From: Roseiarcus sp031367195
Lineage (GTDB): Bacteria > Pseudomonadota > Alphaproteobacteria > Rhizobiales > Beijerinckiaceae
Assembly: GCA_031367195.1 (NCBI GenBank)
Contig: JANLPL010000013.1
Span: 6,387-70,386, forward strand
DNA: 64,000 bases
Reading direction: 5' to 3'
Below are positions 54,390 to 62,897 of this stretch, piece by piece. A model generated the notes under the pieces. It was not told the origin of the DNA. It searched no databases and saw nothing but the letters and a program-made list of their open reading frames with translations. Every line of letters starts with the position of its first letter. The first letter of the stretch is position 1. Made by a program: the position numbers and the translations under genes.

Positions 54390-54686
54390 ATGTGCCACCT
54401 GTTCGCCAGCCAGTCTCCGGAAAGTTACGCGTTTGAAACCCGCTCGATCCGCCTCAATGGTCAGAGCACCAGCTTGCGGCTCGAGAAGGTTTTCTGGACG
54501 ATTCTCGAACAAATCGCTGAAGGCGAGGGGATGACGGTGCCGCGCTTTATCTCGACTCTGCACAGCGAAGTCGTGCTCGTCTGGGGCGAGGTCGCGAATT
54601 TTACCTCGCATCTGCGCTGTATTTGTCTGGTCGCGGTCGAGGACGGACGGGCGCGGCGCGGCGGCGGTCAGGCGCAAGCGGCATGA
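54390..54686 (+). CDS. Ribbon-helix-helix domain protein
   Basis: This 98-residue protein starts at ATG 54390 with GGAGGG upstream. A short lead (MCHLFASQSPESYAFET) is followed by the RHH_4 core: a strand RSIRLNGQSTSLRLEKVFW, helix TILEQIAEGEGMTVPRFIST and helix HSEVVLVWGEVANFTSHLRC. Homologues are frequently mislabelled arylsulfate sulfotransferase. The fold implies DNA binding as a dimer; targets unknown. Confidence 0.88.
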   Translation: MCHLFASQSPESYAFETRSIRLNGQSTSLRLEKVFWTILEQIAEGEGMTVPRFISTLHSEVVLVWGEVANFTSHLRCICLVAVEDGRARRGGGQAQAA

Positions 54687-54703
54687 TGTAGTAAGCAGAT
54701 AAC

Positions 54704-54729
54704 ACCCGCGCCTGTCGCCGCGGGTTAGG
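54704..54729 (+). terminator. Terminator-like hairpin after the RHH gene
   Basis: ACCCGCG pairs with CGCGGGT around an 8-base loop, followed by TAGGTTT. It stands between the RHH stop and the VOC gene. The T tract is weak. Confidence 0.4.
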
Positions 54730-54765
54730 TTTGGGCAACGAAGCTTCGGAGGGTCTGGCGGGATA

Positions 54766-55161
54766 ATGGCGAAGGCGATTCATTCCATGATCCGCGTGCT
54801 CGACGAGGCGCGGTCTTTGAAATTCTACCGATCCGCGTTCGGCCTTGAAGTCGCCGACCGGCTCGACTTTCCCGAATTCACGCTGGTCTATCTCTCCAAT
54901 CGTGAAATCGCGTTCGAGCTCGAACTCACCATTAACAAAGGACGCGCCGAGCCTTACGCGCTCGGCGACGGCTATGGTCACATCGCCTTTGTCGTCGACG
55001 ATCTCGAAGCCGAACATGGCCGCTTCGAGCGGGAAGGGCTCGCGCCGCGCAAGATTGTCGCCTTCGAGCGCGACGGAAGGTTGCTCGCACGATTCTTCTT
55101 CGTTGAAGACCCGGACGGCTATAAGATCGAAGTGCTGCAAAAGCACGGCCGCTTTCACTGA
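54766..55161 (+). CDS. VOC family protein, glyoxalase I-like
   Basis: This 131-residue protein has two beta-alpha-beta-beta-beta modules: SMIRVLDEARSLKFYRSAFG, then LVYLSNREIAFELELTIN, and GYGHIAFVVDDLEAEHGRFE, then RFFFVEDPDGYKIEVLQK. Metal ligands are consistent with glyoxalase I: Glu in the first module's AFELEL, His in GHIAF and Glu in KIEVL, though the first histidine is replaced by Met-Ile in SMIR. It may be lactoylglutathione lyase or a relative acting on another compound. Confidence 0.85.
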   Translation: MAKAIHSMIRVLDEARSLKFYRSAFGLEVADRLDFPEFTLVYLSNREIAFELELTINKGRAEPYALGDGYGHIAFVVDDLEAEHGRFEREGLAPRKIVAFERDGRLLARFFFVEDPDGYKIEVLQKHGRFH

Positions 55162-55203
55162 ACGCCGGCGTAAAGCCGGGCGATAAACAAAAGAGGAGAC
55201 GTC

Positions 55204-55749
55204 ATGAAGCTCATCGAGGGCGAGAGCCACAATCACGCGCCGGTCTCCCGGCGCAGTTTCCTGCAACGCTCGGCGCTTGGAATCGCCGCCATCGCGGTCA
55301 CGTCGACCGGCGCTCTTCTCAACGCCTCGGAGGCCTGGGCGCTCGACGTCAAGGGCCTCAAGCCCGAGACGATGAAGACGCTGATCCTGATCGCGCGCGA
55401 CATCTATCCGCACGACAAGGTGCCGGACCGTTTCTACGCGGCGGCGATGAAATCCTACGACGACGCCGCGGCCAAGGATCCGGCCGCGAAGGCGGCGACG
55501 GAAGCTTTTGTCGGCGGGCTGAACGGCGCGGCCGGCGCTGGCGGTTATCTCGGCGTCGGCTGGGAGGCGGAGCGTGTGGCGCTGCTGCGGGGCGTGAGCC
55601 ACGATCCGATGTTCGAGGCGATTCGCGGCGGCCTGATAGTGTCGCTCTACAACAACCCCGATGTCTGGCCGATCTTCGGTTACGAGGGCGAATCCTATTC
55701 GAAGGGCGGTTACATCCACCGCGGATTCGACGACATCGACTGGCTCTGA
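55204..55749 (+). CDS. Gluconate 2-dehydrogenase subunit 3-like Tat-exported protein
   Basis: This 181-residue protein has a twin-arginine signal (SRRSFLQRSALGIAAIAV, cleavage after ASEAWA). The mature part shows ETMKTLILIARDIYPHDKVP and VSLYNNPDVWPIFGYEGESY, YIHRGF. In related dehydrogenases this small subunit carries the folded FAD subunit through the Tat pathway. It sits 29 bases before the GMC gene, so the pair forms a heterodimer. A cytochrome c third subunit is not present. Confidence 0.9.
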   Translation: MKLIEGESHNHAPVSRRSFLQRSALGIAAIAVTSTGALLNASEAWALDVKGLKPETMKTLILIARDIYPHDKVPDRFYAAAMKSYDDAAAKDPAAKAATEAFVGGLNGAAGAGGYLGVGWEAERVALLRGVSHDPMFEAIRGGLIVSLYNNPDVWPIFGYEGESYSKGGYIHRGFDDIDWL

Positions 55750-55778
55750 ACCAAAACAAACATTTCCGAGGAAACGTC

Positions 55779-57347
55779 ATGACCGCGAAATTCGATCTGA
55801 ACGACGATAGCGTCGTCGTCATCGTCGGCTCCGGCGCCGGCGGCGGCACGCTGGGCAACGAGCTGGCGCAAAAGGGGGTGAAGGTAGTCATCCTGGAGGC
55901 CGGCGCGCGCACCGAATACACCGACTTCATCAACGACGAATGGTCGAGCTTCACCCAGCTCGCCTGGACCGACATGCGCACGACTTCGGGCAACTGGCGC
56001 GTGCACAAGAATTTCCCCAACCTGCCCGCCTGGATCGTCAAATCAGTCGGCGGCTCCACCGTCCACTGGGCCGGCGCCTCGCTGCGCTTGCAGGAGCACG
56101 AGTTCAAGTCCGCGACCACTTATGGCCATGTCGCCGGCGCCAATCTGTTGGACTGGCCGATCACGCTCGCCGATCTCGAACCCTATTACGCGCGCGCCGA
56201 GGATAAGATGGGCGTCACCCGCACCGGCGACCGCCCTGGCCTGCCCGGCAACAACAATTTCAAAATCCTGAAGGCCGGCGCCGACAAGCTCGGCTACAAG
56301 GAGTGCCACACCGGCCGGATGGCGATCAACTCGGTCGAGCGCGACGACCGCAATTCCTGCCAGCAGACCGGCTTCTGCTTCCAGGGTTGCAAATGGGGCG
56401 CGAAATGGTCGACGCTCTATACCGAAATCCCGAAGGGCGAGAAGACCGGCAATCTGGAAGTGCGCCCCGATAGCCATGTCGCGCAGATCGAGCACGACGC
56501 CTCGGGCAAGGTGACGGGCGTGGTGTATTTCGACAAGGCGGGCAAGACCCAGCGCCAGAAAGCGCGCATCGTCGCGGTCGCCGGCAATTCGATCGAGAGC
56601 CCGCGCCTGCTGTTGAACTCCCATAGCGCGAAATTCCCCGACGGGCTCGCCAATTCCTCAGGTCAGGTCGGGCGCAACTACATGCGCCATATGACGGGCT
56701 CGGTTTACGCCGTGTTCGACAAGCCGGTGCATATGTATCGCGGCACGACGATGGCCGGCATCATTCGCGACGAGGCGAAGCACGACACCAGCCGCGGCTT
56801 CGTCGGCGGCTACGAGATGGAGACGCTGTCGCTCGGCCTGCCGTTCATGGCCGCCTTCCTCGATCCCGGCGGCTGGGGCCGCGAGTTCACTAGCGCGCTC
56901 GACGGCTACAGCAACATGGCGGGCATGTGGCTGGTCGGCGAGGACATGCCGCAGGAAAGCAACCGCATCACGCTGAGCGACGCCAAGGACGCCCGTGGCC
57001 TGAACGTGGCCGACGTGCATTTCGACGACCATCCCAACGATGTCGCGATGCGCAACCACGGCTACAAGCAGGGCATGGCGGTTTACGAGGCGGTCGGGGC
57101 GACCCGCGCCTTCCCGACGCCGCCCTATCCTTCGACGCATAATCTGGGCACCAACCGGATGAGCGAGAAGCCGCGCGACGGCGTCGTCAACAAGAACGGC
57201 CAGACGCATGACGTGAAGAACCTGTTTGTCTCCGACGGCAGCCAGTTCACCACCGGCGGCGCGGAGAACCCGACCCTGACCATCGTCAGCCTCGCGATCC
57301 GTCAGGCCGAGTTCATCGCCGACCAAATGAAGTCGAACACGATCTGA
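55779..57347 (+). CDS. GMC family oxidoreductase, periplasmic dehydrogenase large subunit
   Basis: This 522-residue FAD protein has VVVIVGSGAGGGTLGNELAQ, VVILEAGARTEY, SVGGSTVHWAGASLRLQEHE, an Fe-S-like Cys cluster region SCQQTGFCFQGCKWGAKWST, NSIESPRLLLNSHSAK and a C-terminal STHNLGTNRM plus GGAENPTLTIVSLAIRQ. His/Asn act as the catalytic pair in GMC enzymes. The three closely spaced Cys resemble those of FAD-dependent glucose/gluconate/fructose dehydrogenase large subunits, where they hold a 3Fe-4S cluster. It is exported with the Tat-signal partner. The substrate, probably a sugar acid or alcohol, is unknown. Confidence 0.9.
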   Translation: MTAKFDLNDDSVVVIVGSGAGGGTLGNELAQKGVKVVILEAGARTEYTDFINDEWSSFTQLAWTDMRTTSGNWRVHKNFPNLPAWIVKSVGGSTVHWAGASLRLQEHEFKSATTYGHVAGANLLDWPITLADLEPYYARAEDKMGVTRTGDRPGLPGNNNFKILKAGADKLGYKECHTGRMAINSVERDDRNSCQQTGFCFQGCKWGAKWSTLYTEIPKGEKTGNLEVRPDSHVAQIEHDASGKVTGVVYFDKAGKTQRQKARIVAVAGNSIESPRLLLNSHSAKFPDGLANSSGQVGRNYMRHMTGSVYAVFDKPVHMYRGTTMAGIIRDEAKHDTSRGFVGGYEMETLSLGLPFMAAFLDPGGWGREFTSALDGYSNMAGMWLVGEDMPQESNRITLSDAKDARGLNVADVHFDDHPNDVAMRNHGYKQGMAVYEAVGATRAFPTPPYPSTHNLGTNRMSEKPRDGVVNKNGQTHDVKNLFVSDGSQFTTGGAENPTLTIVSLAIRQAEFIADQMKSNTI

Positions 57348-57370
57348 CGATCCCAAGCCGTCAGCCTGCC

Positions 57371-57410
57371 GCCCCTTTCCCCGTCCGCGGGGGGAGGGGC
57401 GTTTCTGTTT
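57371..57410 (+). terminator. Terminator after the GMC dehydrogenase
   Basis: GCCCCTTTCCCC pairs with GGGGGGAGGGGC (12 positions, two G-U) around GTCCGC, then GTTTCTGTTT. It separates the dehydrogenase pair from pyrE. Confidence 0.7.
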
Positions 57411-57451
57411 GGGGGTTTCCCAAGCCGTGCGGAGGCATTAGGACAGAGGCC

Positions 57452-58051
57452 ATGAGCCTGTCCGCCCTCACCTCAGAAGAAACCCTGGCCGAGTTCCGCG
57501 CCGCCGGCGCGCTGCTTGAGGGCCATTTCATCCTCAGTTCCGGCCGGCACTCCCCGGTTTTCCTGCAAAAGATGTTCGTCTTTCAAGACCCCATGCGCAC
57601 CCAGAAGCTGTGTCGGGCGCTAGCGGCGAAGGCGCGCGAAAAATTCGGCGCGATCGATATTGTCGCTTCGCCGGCGCTGGGCGGCATCGTGCCGGGCTAC
57701 GAGACGGCGCGTTGGCTCGGCGCAAAGGCGATCTTCGTCGAGCGCGAGGACGGCGCGTTCAAGCTGCGGCGCGGTTTCACTATTCCTGAAGGTGCGCGGG
57801 TGCTGATGGTGGAGGACATCATCACCACCGGCCTGTCCTCGCGCGAGTGCCTGGCGGCGCTTGCGGAGCATCCCGGCAAAATCGTCGGCGCGGCCTGCCT
57901 GATCGACCGCTCCGGCGGCAAGGCCGATATCGGCTATCCCAGGGTCAGCCTGTGCACGCTCGACATTCCCGATTATCCCGCCGACGCGCTGCCGCCCGAA
58001 CTGGCGGCGATCCCGGCCGTAAAGCCCGGCAGTCGCGCCGCGGCCAAATAG
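57452..58051 (+). CDS. pyrE: Orotate phosphoribosyltransferase
   Basis: This 199-residue protein makes OMP from orotate and PRPP. ALLEGHFILSSGRHSPVFLQ and VASPALGGIVPGYETARWLG are followed by the flexible-loop IFVEREDGAFKLRRGF and the PRPP loop VLMVEDIITTGLSSREC. These match the alphaproteobacterial type. It is followed after 11 bases by pdxJ, the usual order in this class. Confidence 0.95.
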   Translation: MSLSALTSEETLAEFRAAGALLEGHFILSSGRHSPVFLQKMFVFQDPMRTQKLCRALAAKAREKFGAIDIVASPALGGIVPGYETARWLGAKAIFVEREDGAFKLRRGFTIPEGARVLMVEDIITTGLSSRECLAALAEHPGKIVGAACLIDRSGGKADIGYPRVSLCTLDIPDYPADALPPELAAIPAVKPGSRAAAK

Positions 58052-58062
58052 GAGGTCACGCC

Positions 58063-58803
58063 ATGCGTCCCCTGCGCCTGGGCGTCAATGTCGATCATGT
58101 CGCCACCGTCCGCAACGCGCGTGGCGGCGCCGTGCCCGACCCCGTGCGGGCAGCTTTGCTCGCGATTCAAGCCGGCGCGGAAGGGATCACCGCGCATCTT
58201 CGCGAAGATCGCCGTCACATCCGCGACGAGGACATGAAACGGCTGAAAGCGTCGATCGGCAAGCCGCTCAATTTTGAGATGGCCGCCACCGGGCAGATGC
58301 TCGACATCGCGTTGCAGACCCGCCCGCACGCCTGCTGTCTGGTGCCGGAGAAACGCACCGAGCGCACCACCGAGGGCGGCCTCGACGTGGTCGGACAGCA
58401 CGATTACCTCAGACCGTTTGTGGCCGAACTCGGCCGCGCGGGGGTGCGAGTGTCGCTGTTCATCGAGCCCTCGCGCGAATCGTTGCAGGCGGCGGCGTCG
58501 CTAAAGGCGCCGGTGGTGGAATTGCACACCGGGGCGTGGTGCGACGCGGTCGCGCAGGGCGAGACGGCGAGGGCGGACCACGAATTCGCGCGCCTGCGAA
58601 CGGCCGCGGCGGAGACGGCGAGGCTCGGCCTCGAATGTCACGCCGGCCACGGGCTCGACTACGATACGGCGCGGAAAATTGCGGGGCTGCCGGAGATCGT
58701 CGAACTCAACATCGGCCATTTCCTGATCGGCGAGGCGATCTTCGTCGGGCTGAAGGAGAGCATCGCCCGGATGCGCGCGGCGATGATCGAGGGGCGGGCG
58801 TGA
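58063..58803 (+). CDS. pdxJ: Pyridoxine 5'-phosphate synthase
   Basis: This 246-residue TIM-barrel enzyme condenses 1-deoxyxylulose-5-phosphate with 3-amino-2-oxopropyl phosphate. LRLGVNVDHVATVRNARGG, GITAHLREDRRHIRDEDM, KPLNFEMAATGQML, CLVPEKRTERTTEGGLDV, RVSLFIEPSRE, ECHAGHGLDYDTA and VELNIGHFLIGEAIFVGL are all family blocks. GGAGG lies before the ATG at 58063. It overlaps acpS by four bases. Confidence 0.97.
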   Translation: MRPLRLGVNVDHVATVRNARGGAVPDPVRAALLAIQAGAEGITAHLREDRRHIRDEDMKRLKASIGKPLNFEMAATGQMLDIALQTRPHACCLVPEKRTERTTEGGLDVVGQHDYLRPFVAELGRAGVRVSLFIEPSRESLQAAASLKAPVVELHTGAWCDAVAQGETARADHEFARLRTAAAETARLGLECHAGHGLDYDTARKIAGLPEIVELNIGHFLIGEAIFVGLKESIARMRAAMIEGRA

Positions 58804-59198
58804 TCCTGGGCATTGGCAGCGACCTCTGCGACGTCAGTCGCATCGAACAGACGCTGGAGAAATTCGGCGAGCGTTTTCTCGCGCGCTGCTTCACGCCGGT
58901 CGAGCGCGCCAAGAGCGACCGCCGCGCCGAGCGCGCCGCCTCCTACGCCAAACGCTTCGCCGCCAAGGAAGCCTGCGCCAAGGCGCTTGGCACGGGCCTG
59001 CGCGACGGCGTGTTCTGGCGCGACATGGGCGTGGTCAATCTGCCTTCGGGCGCCCCGACGATGAAGCTGACTGGCGGTGCGGCCGAAAGGCTGGCGAAAA
59101 TCACGCCGCCGGGGCGCACAGCCGTCATCCATCTGACCATCACCGACGAATATCCGCTGGCGCAGGCCTTCGTCGTGATCGAGGCGCGCGAGGCCTGA
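58800..59198 (+). CDS. acpS: Holo-[acyl-carrier-protein] synthase
   Basis: This 132-residue phosphopantetheinyl transferase has a GTG start: ILGIGSDLCDVSRIEQTLEK with the Mg-binding Asp, FLARCFTPVERAKS and YAKRFAAKEACAKALGTGLR with the second metal ligand Glu. VNLPSGAPTMKLTGGAAERL and HLTITDEYPLAQAFVVIEA complete it. It overlaps pdxJ (GTGA) and tag. In most alphaproteobacteria lepB-rnc-era follow; here they do not. Confidence 0.96.
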   Translation: MILGIGSDLCDVSRIEQTLEKFGERFLARCFTPVERAKSDRRAERAASYAKRFAAKEACAKALGTGLRDGVFWRDMGVVNLPSGAPTMKLTGGAAERLAKITPPGRTAVIHLTITDEYPLAQAFVVIEAREA

Positions 59199-59818
59199 TG
59201 CCGCCCCGCATCCTCGAACCGATCGCCCATGCCGACGGCCTCAGCCGCTGCCCCTGGCCGGGGACCGATCCGCTCTATGTCGCCTATCACGATCGCGAAT
59301 GGGGCGTGCCCGAATGGGACGACCGGGCTCTGTTCGAGAAGCTGATCCTTGACGGGTTTCAGGCGGGTCTGTCGTGGATCACGATTCTACGCAAGCGCGA
59401 CGCATTCCGCGCCGCGTTCGACGGTTTCGACCCGGAGAAGATCGCGCGCTACGACGAGGCGAAATTCGCGGAGCTGATGGCCAATCCCGGCATCGTGCGA
59501 AATCGAGCGAAGGTGCGGGCGGCGCCGGCGGTGGCGCGCCTCTGGCTCGATTTGCAGGACGGCCAAGGCTTCGCCCGCCACCTATGGGGTTTCGTCGACG
59601 GGCGGCCGATCGCGCATCCGCGCAAGACGCTGGCCGATATTCCCGCCGCGACTCCTGAAGCCGAGGCGATGTCGAAAGACCTCAAGCAGCGCGGGGCCAA
59701 ATTCGTCGGCCCGACCATTGTCTATGCCTTCATGCAGGCGGTCGGCATGGTTAACGACCACCTCGATGCCTGCCATCGCTGCGCCGCCTGCGCGGCGCTG
59801 AGCGTCCGAAAGCCGTGA
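59198..59818 (+). CDS. tag: DNA-3-methyladenine glycosylase I
   Basis: This 206-residue base-excision enzyme has the Tag start SRCPWPGTDPLYVAYHDREW, then WDDRALFEKLILDGFQAGLS and WITILRKRDAFRAAFDGFDP. NPGIVRNRAKVRA, LKQRGAKFVGPTIVYAFMQAVGMVNDH and the zinc-binding CHRCAAC end follow. The Cys/His zinc site (SRC near the N-terminus, HLDACHRC at the end) is intact. It starts at the base overlapping the acpS stop. Confidence 0.95.
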   Translation: MPPRILEPIAHADGLSRCPWPGTDPLYVAYHDREWGVPEWDDRALFEKLILDGFQAGLSWITILRKRDAFRAAFDGFDPEKIARYDEAKFAELMANPGIVRNRAKVRAAPAVARLWLDLQDGQGFARHLWGFVDGRPIAHPRKTLADIPAATPEAEAMSKDLKQRGAKFVGPTIVYAFMQAVGMVNDHLDACHRCAACAALSVRKP

Positions 59819-60399
59819 GCGCGCGCGCGTGGCAGCGGATGCTGTCGGGGCGGCGGCTCGACCTGATCGACCCCTCCGCGTTTGACATCGAGGTCGCCGA
59901 CATCGCCCATGGGCTGGCGCGCGTGGCGCGCTGGAACGGGCAGACCCAGGGGCCTGAGATTTTCTCCGTCGCGCAGCACTCGCTGTTGGTTGAAGCGATC
60001 TTCTCCGCGCTCAGCCCCGGCGCCCCTCGCGCGGAAAAACTCGTAGCGCTTTTGCACGATGCGCCCGAATATGTGATCGGCGACATGATCTCGCCGTTCA
60101 AGGCGGCGATCGGCGGCGATTACAAGGAGATTGAACGGCGGCTGATGGCGGCGATCTTCATCCGCTTCGGCCTGAAGCCGACGATGGCGCCGGACCTCGC
60201 CAAGGCGGTGAAAGCCGCCGACCGCGACGCGGCTTTCTTCGAAGCGACGCAGCTCGCGGGCTTCTCCATGAGCGAGGCGCGCAAATTCTTCCGCCCGCCC
60301 CGCGTTGCGCTCTCCGATTTCGCGGTCTATCTCGCGCCATGGCGGCCGGAGGCGGCGCAGGCGAGGTTTCTCGCCCGCTTCGTCGAACTCGACGCCTGA
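59815..60399 (+). CDS. HD-domain hydrolase, YfbR-like
   Basis: This 194-residue protein has a GTG start overlapping tag. HD-type metal ligands appear in FSVAQHSLLVEAIFSA, VALLHDAPEYVIGDMISPFK (H-D) and VKAADRDAAFFEATQL. The start SGRRLDLIDPSAFDIEVADI with HGLARVARWNGQT is typical of a group related to YfbR 5'-deoxynucleotidases. It probably hydrolyses a nucleotide phosphate; the exact substrate is not known. Confidence 0.85.
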   Translation: MSARAWQRMLSGRRLDLIDPSAFDIEVADIAHGLARVARWNGQTQGPEIFSVAQHSLLVEAIFSALSPGAPRAEKLVALLHDAPEYVIGDMISPFKAAIGGDYKEIERRLMAAIFIRFGLKPTMAPDLAKAVKAADRDAAFFEATQLAGFSMSEARKFFRPPRVALSDFAVYLAPWRPEAAQARFLARFVELDA

Positions 60400-60408
60400 G
60401 GAGGGGTT

Positions 60409-60918
60409 ATGCCGCGTCTGCACGTCTGTTCGCTTCGCCTGATCGAGGCGGAAGTCGCACGCACCGGCGCGCGTTCGCTGGTGACGCTGCTTTCGCCGGG
60501 CACCCCCGTGGCCCGTCCTGCCGACATCGCGCAAGCGCGCCACCTCAACATCGCGATGTCGGACATTCTCGACCATCTGCCCGGACAGGTACGGCCGGAG
60601 AGTCATCACCTCGACGCGTTCGTCGATTTCGTCGAAAGCTGGGACCGGCGCGAGCCGATGCTGATCCATTGCTTCGCCGGCGTATCGCGCTCGACGGCTT
60701 CCGCCTTTATCGCGGCGTGTCAGTTGTCGCCGCATCGCGACGAGGTCGAGATCGCCAGGGCGTTGCGCGCCGCCTCGCCGACGGCGACGCCGAACCTGCG
60801 GTTCGTTTCGCTTGCCGATGAGCGGCTTGGCCGTGGGGGCCGTATGGTGTCGGCGATCGAGGGCATCGGTCGCGGCGAGGAATGTATGGAAGGCGTGCCC
60901 TTCGTGCTGGAGCTTTAG
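60409..60918 (+). CDS. Protein tyrosine phosphatase-like protein
   Basis: This 169-residue protein has the C-x5-R P-loop in LIHCFAGVSRSTASAFIAA and an upstream Asp-containing MSDILDHLPGQV that could supply the general acid. The start LHVCSLRLIEAEVARTGARS and the tail block ARALRAASPTATPNLRFVSL define a small proteobacterial family of dual-specificity-like phosphatases. Targets unknown. Its stop overlaps the convergent corrinoid-activator stop by three bases. Confidence 0.85.
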   Translation: MPRLHVCSLRLIEAEVARTGARSLVTLLSPGTPVARPADIAQARHLNIAMSDILDHLPGQVRPESHHLDAFVDFVESWDRREPMLIHCFAGVSRSTASAFIAACQLSPHRDEVEIARALRAASPTATPNLRFVSLADERLGRGGRMVSAIEGIGRGEECMEGVPFVLEL

Positions 60919-62897
60919 GGCCGCCGCCGCCGTCTGCCGCCCTCCGCCGCTTTTCGTTCTGGCAGTTTGATTGTTCTCGCGAGGTTCTCGAACGAATCGG
61001 AGGCGTGCGGAAACGCCATCGCGGCGACGAATTCGGCCTGGAAATTGGGCTCGATCGCCGTCTCGATCTTCTCGATTTTGCGCACGACCTCCTCGATCTC
61101 CGCGCGCGCGGCGAGGTTGAGCAGCGCGATGCGCGCGCCGGTGCCGGCGGAATTGCCGCCGTTGACGACTCTTTCCGGATCACAGTCGGGGATCAGCCCG
61201 AGCGCCATCGCATAAGTCGTGTCGATATGGCTGCCAAAGGCGCCGACCAACGTCACGCGAGCGGGCGGCCCGACGCCGCGCTTATCGATCAGCAATTTCG
61301 CGCCGGCGTAAAGCGCGGCCTTGGCGAGCTGGATCGCGCGCACGTCGGTTTGATAGATCAACAAACGCGGCTCGCCCTCTTGGAGGACATAGGCGAACGA
61401 ACGGCCGACGGCCTCGATGCGCTTCGACTTCTCCGCCAGCGTCCCGTCGAACAAGCCGTCTTGAGCGATGATCCTTGACAGAAACATCTCGGCGATCACT
61501 TCGATGATGCCCGAGCCGCAAACGCCCGTCACGCCGACTGCCGCCTGCGCGAAGCCCGGCTCGTCCGACCAAAAATCGCAGCCGATCACCTTGAAGCGCG
61601 GCTCCAGCGTCTCGCGGTCGATCCTGACCCGCTCGATGGCGCCGGGCGCGGCGCGCTGGCCGCAGGAAATCTGCGCGCCCTCGAAGGCCGGACCGGTCGG
61701 CGAGGAGCAGGCGAGCAGGCCGTCTCTATTGCCAAACAGGATTTCCGCATTGGTGCCGACGTCGGCGATCAGCGTCAGTTCGTCGCGCAAATAGGGCGCC
61801 TCGGCGAGCGCGACGCCGGCCGCGTCCGCGCCGACATGACCGGCGATGCACGGCAGCGTATAGACGTAGCCGCCCGGCGCGACGCCCAAGCCAACCTCCG
61901 CAGCGCGCACCTCATAGCCGCCGTCAAGCGTCAGCGCGAAAGGCGCGCCGCCGAGTTCGGTCGGGTCGAGGCCGAGAAACAGATGGTGCATGATGGGATT
62001 GCCGGCGACGGTGATTTCGAGGATCGACGCGCGGTCAATGCCTGCCTCCCGCGCGGCCTCGCCAATCAACGAATCCACCGCCGCGCGCACGGCGCTGATC
62101 AGCTCCTTCTCGCCGCCGGGATTCATCATCACATAGGAGACGCGGCTCATCAGATCCTCGCCGAAGCGAATCTGCGGGTTCATCATCCCTTGCGAGGCCA
62201 GAACCTCGCCGCTTTCGAGATCGCATAAATGCGCGGCGATGGTGGTGGAGCCGATGTCAAACGCGACGCCATAGGCGCGATCGACGAAGCCGGGATAGAT
62301 CGCGACGATCTCGCTCCCTTTGCGGATGGCGACGGTGACCTTCCATTCGCCCGCGCGCAGAACCTTCTGCAAACCGGCCAGCACGGGCAGGCTGGCGCTT
62401 ATCTGTTCGAGCGACCATTGCTGAGAAAGCGCGTTCTGCAACCGGCGCAGATCGCTGGAGGGATCGTGCATGTCAGGCTCGGCGACCTCGACATAATAGA
62501 GGCGCACGACGGGATCGATGATGATGGGATGCGTCTCGGCGCGCTTACGCACCACCTGTCGATGCACCTGGCTCTCGGGCGGCACATCGACCACGAGATC
62601 GCCGCCGAGCCTGGCCTGACAGCCGAGGCGACGCCCTGATTTAAGCGCGCCGCGCTTATCGACGTAGCGTTGCTCGACCGCGTTCCACGCCGTCGCATGA
62701 TCGGCGCTTGAGACAAGGGCGTGTTTCGAGAATTCACCCTCCGCGATCTCAATCTGACAACGCGAGCAGATGCCGCGCCCGCCGCAGACGGAATCGAGAT
62801 CGACGCCGAGTTTTCGCGCGGCTTCGAGCACGGAGACGCCGTCCTCGAATTCGCCGCGTTTGCCCGAGGGCGTGAAGACGATGCGATGCAGGGTCAA
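60915..62897 (-). CDS. ASKHA/DUF4445 corrinoid-activation protein with 2Fe-2S ferredoxin domain (RACo-like)
   Basis: This 660-residue protein has an N-terminal plant-type ferredoxin domain with Cys38, Cys44, Cys47 and Cys93 (VCGGRGICSRCQ; GCQAR). A linker and an ASKHA ATPase region follow (AYGVAFDIGSTTIAAHLCDL, ITVAGNPIMHHLFLGLDP, LIADVGTNAEILFGNRDG). Next is DUF4445 (GVTGVCGSGIIEVIAEMFLS, LVGAFGSHIDTTYAMALGLI). This layout is that of RACo/RamA-like activators that reduce inactive Co(II)-corrinoid to Co(I) using ATP. It is last in a minus-strand set with the corrinoid protein, DUF1638 and a Virulence_fact protein. An Arg-rich tail (GGRRRRRP) ends it. Confidence 0.92.
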   Translation of the reverse strand: MTLHRIVFTPSGKRGEFEDGVSVLEAARKLGVDLDSVCGGRGICSRCQIEIAEGEFSKHALVSSADHATAWNAVEQRYVDKRGALKSGRRLGCQARLGGDLVVDVPPESQVHRQVVRKRAETHPIIIDPVVRLYYVEVAEPDMHDPSSDLRRLQNALSQQWSLEQISASLPVLAGLQKVLRAGEWKVTVAIRKGSEIVAIYPGFVDRAYGVAFDIGSTTIAAHLCDLESGEVLASQGMMNPQIRFGEDLMSRVSYVMMNPGGEKELISAVRAAVDSLIGEAAREAGIDRASILEITVAGNPIMHHLFLGLDPTELGGAPFALTLDGGYEVRAAEVGLGVAPGGYVYTLPCIAGHVGADAAGVALAEAPYLRDELTLIADVGTNAEILFGNRDGLLACSSPTGPAFEGAQISCGQRAAPGAIERVRIDRETLEPRFKVIGCDFWSDEPGFAQAAVGVTGVCGSGIIEVIAEMFLSRIIAQDGLFDGTLAEKSKRIEAVGRSFAYVLQEGEPRLLIYQTDVRAIQLAKAALYAGAKLLIDKRGVGPPARVTLVGAFGSHIDTTYAMALGLIPDCDPERVVNGGNSAGTGARIALLNLAARAEIEEVVRKIEKIETAIEPNFQAEFVAAMAFPHASDSFENLARTIKLPERKAAEGGRRRRRP

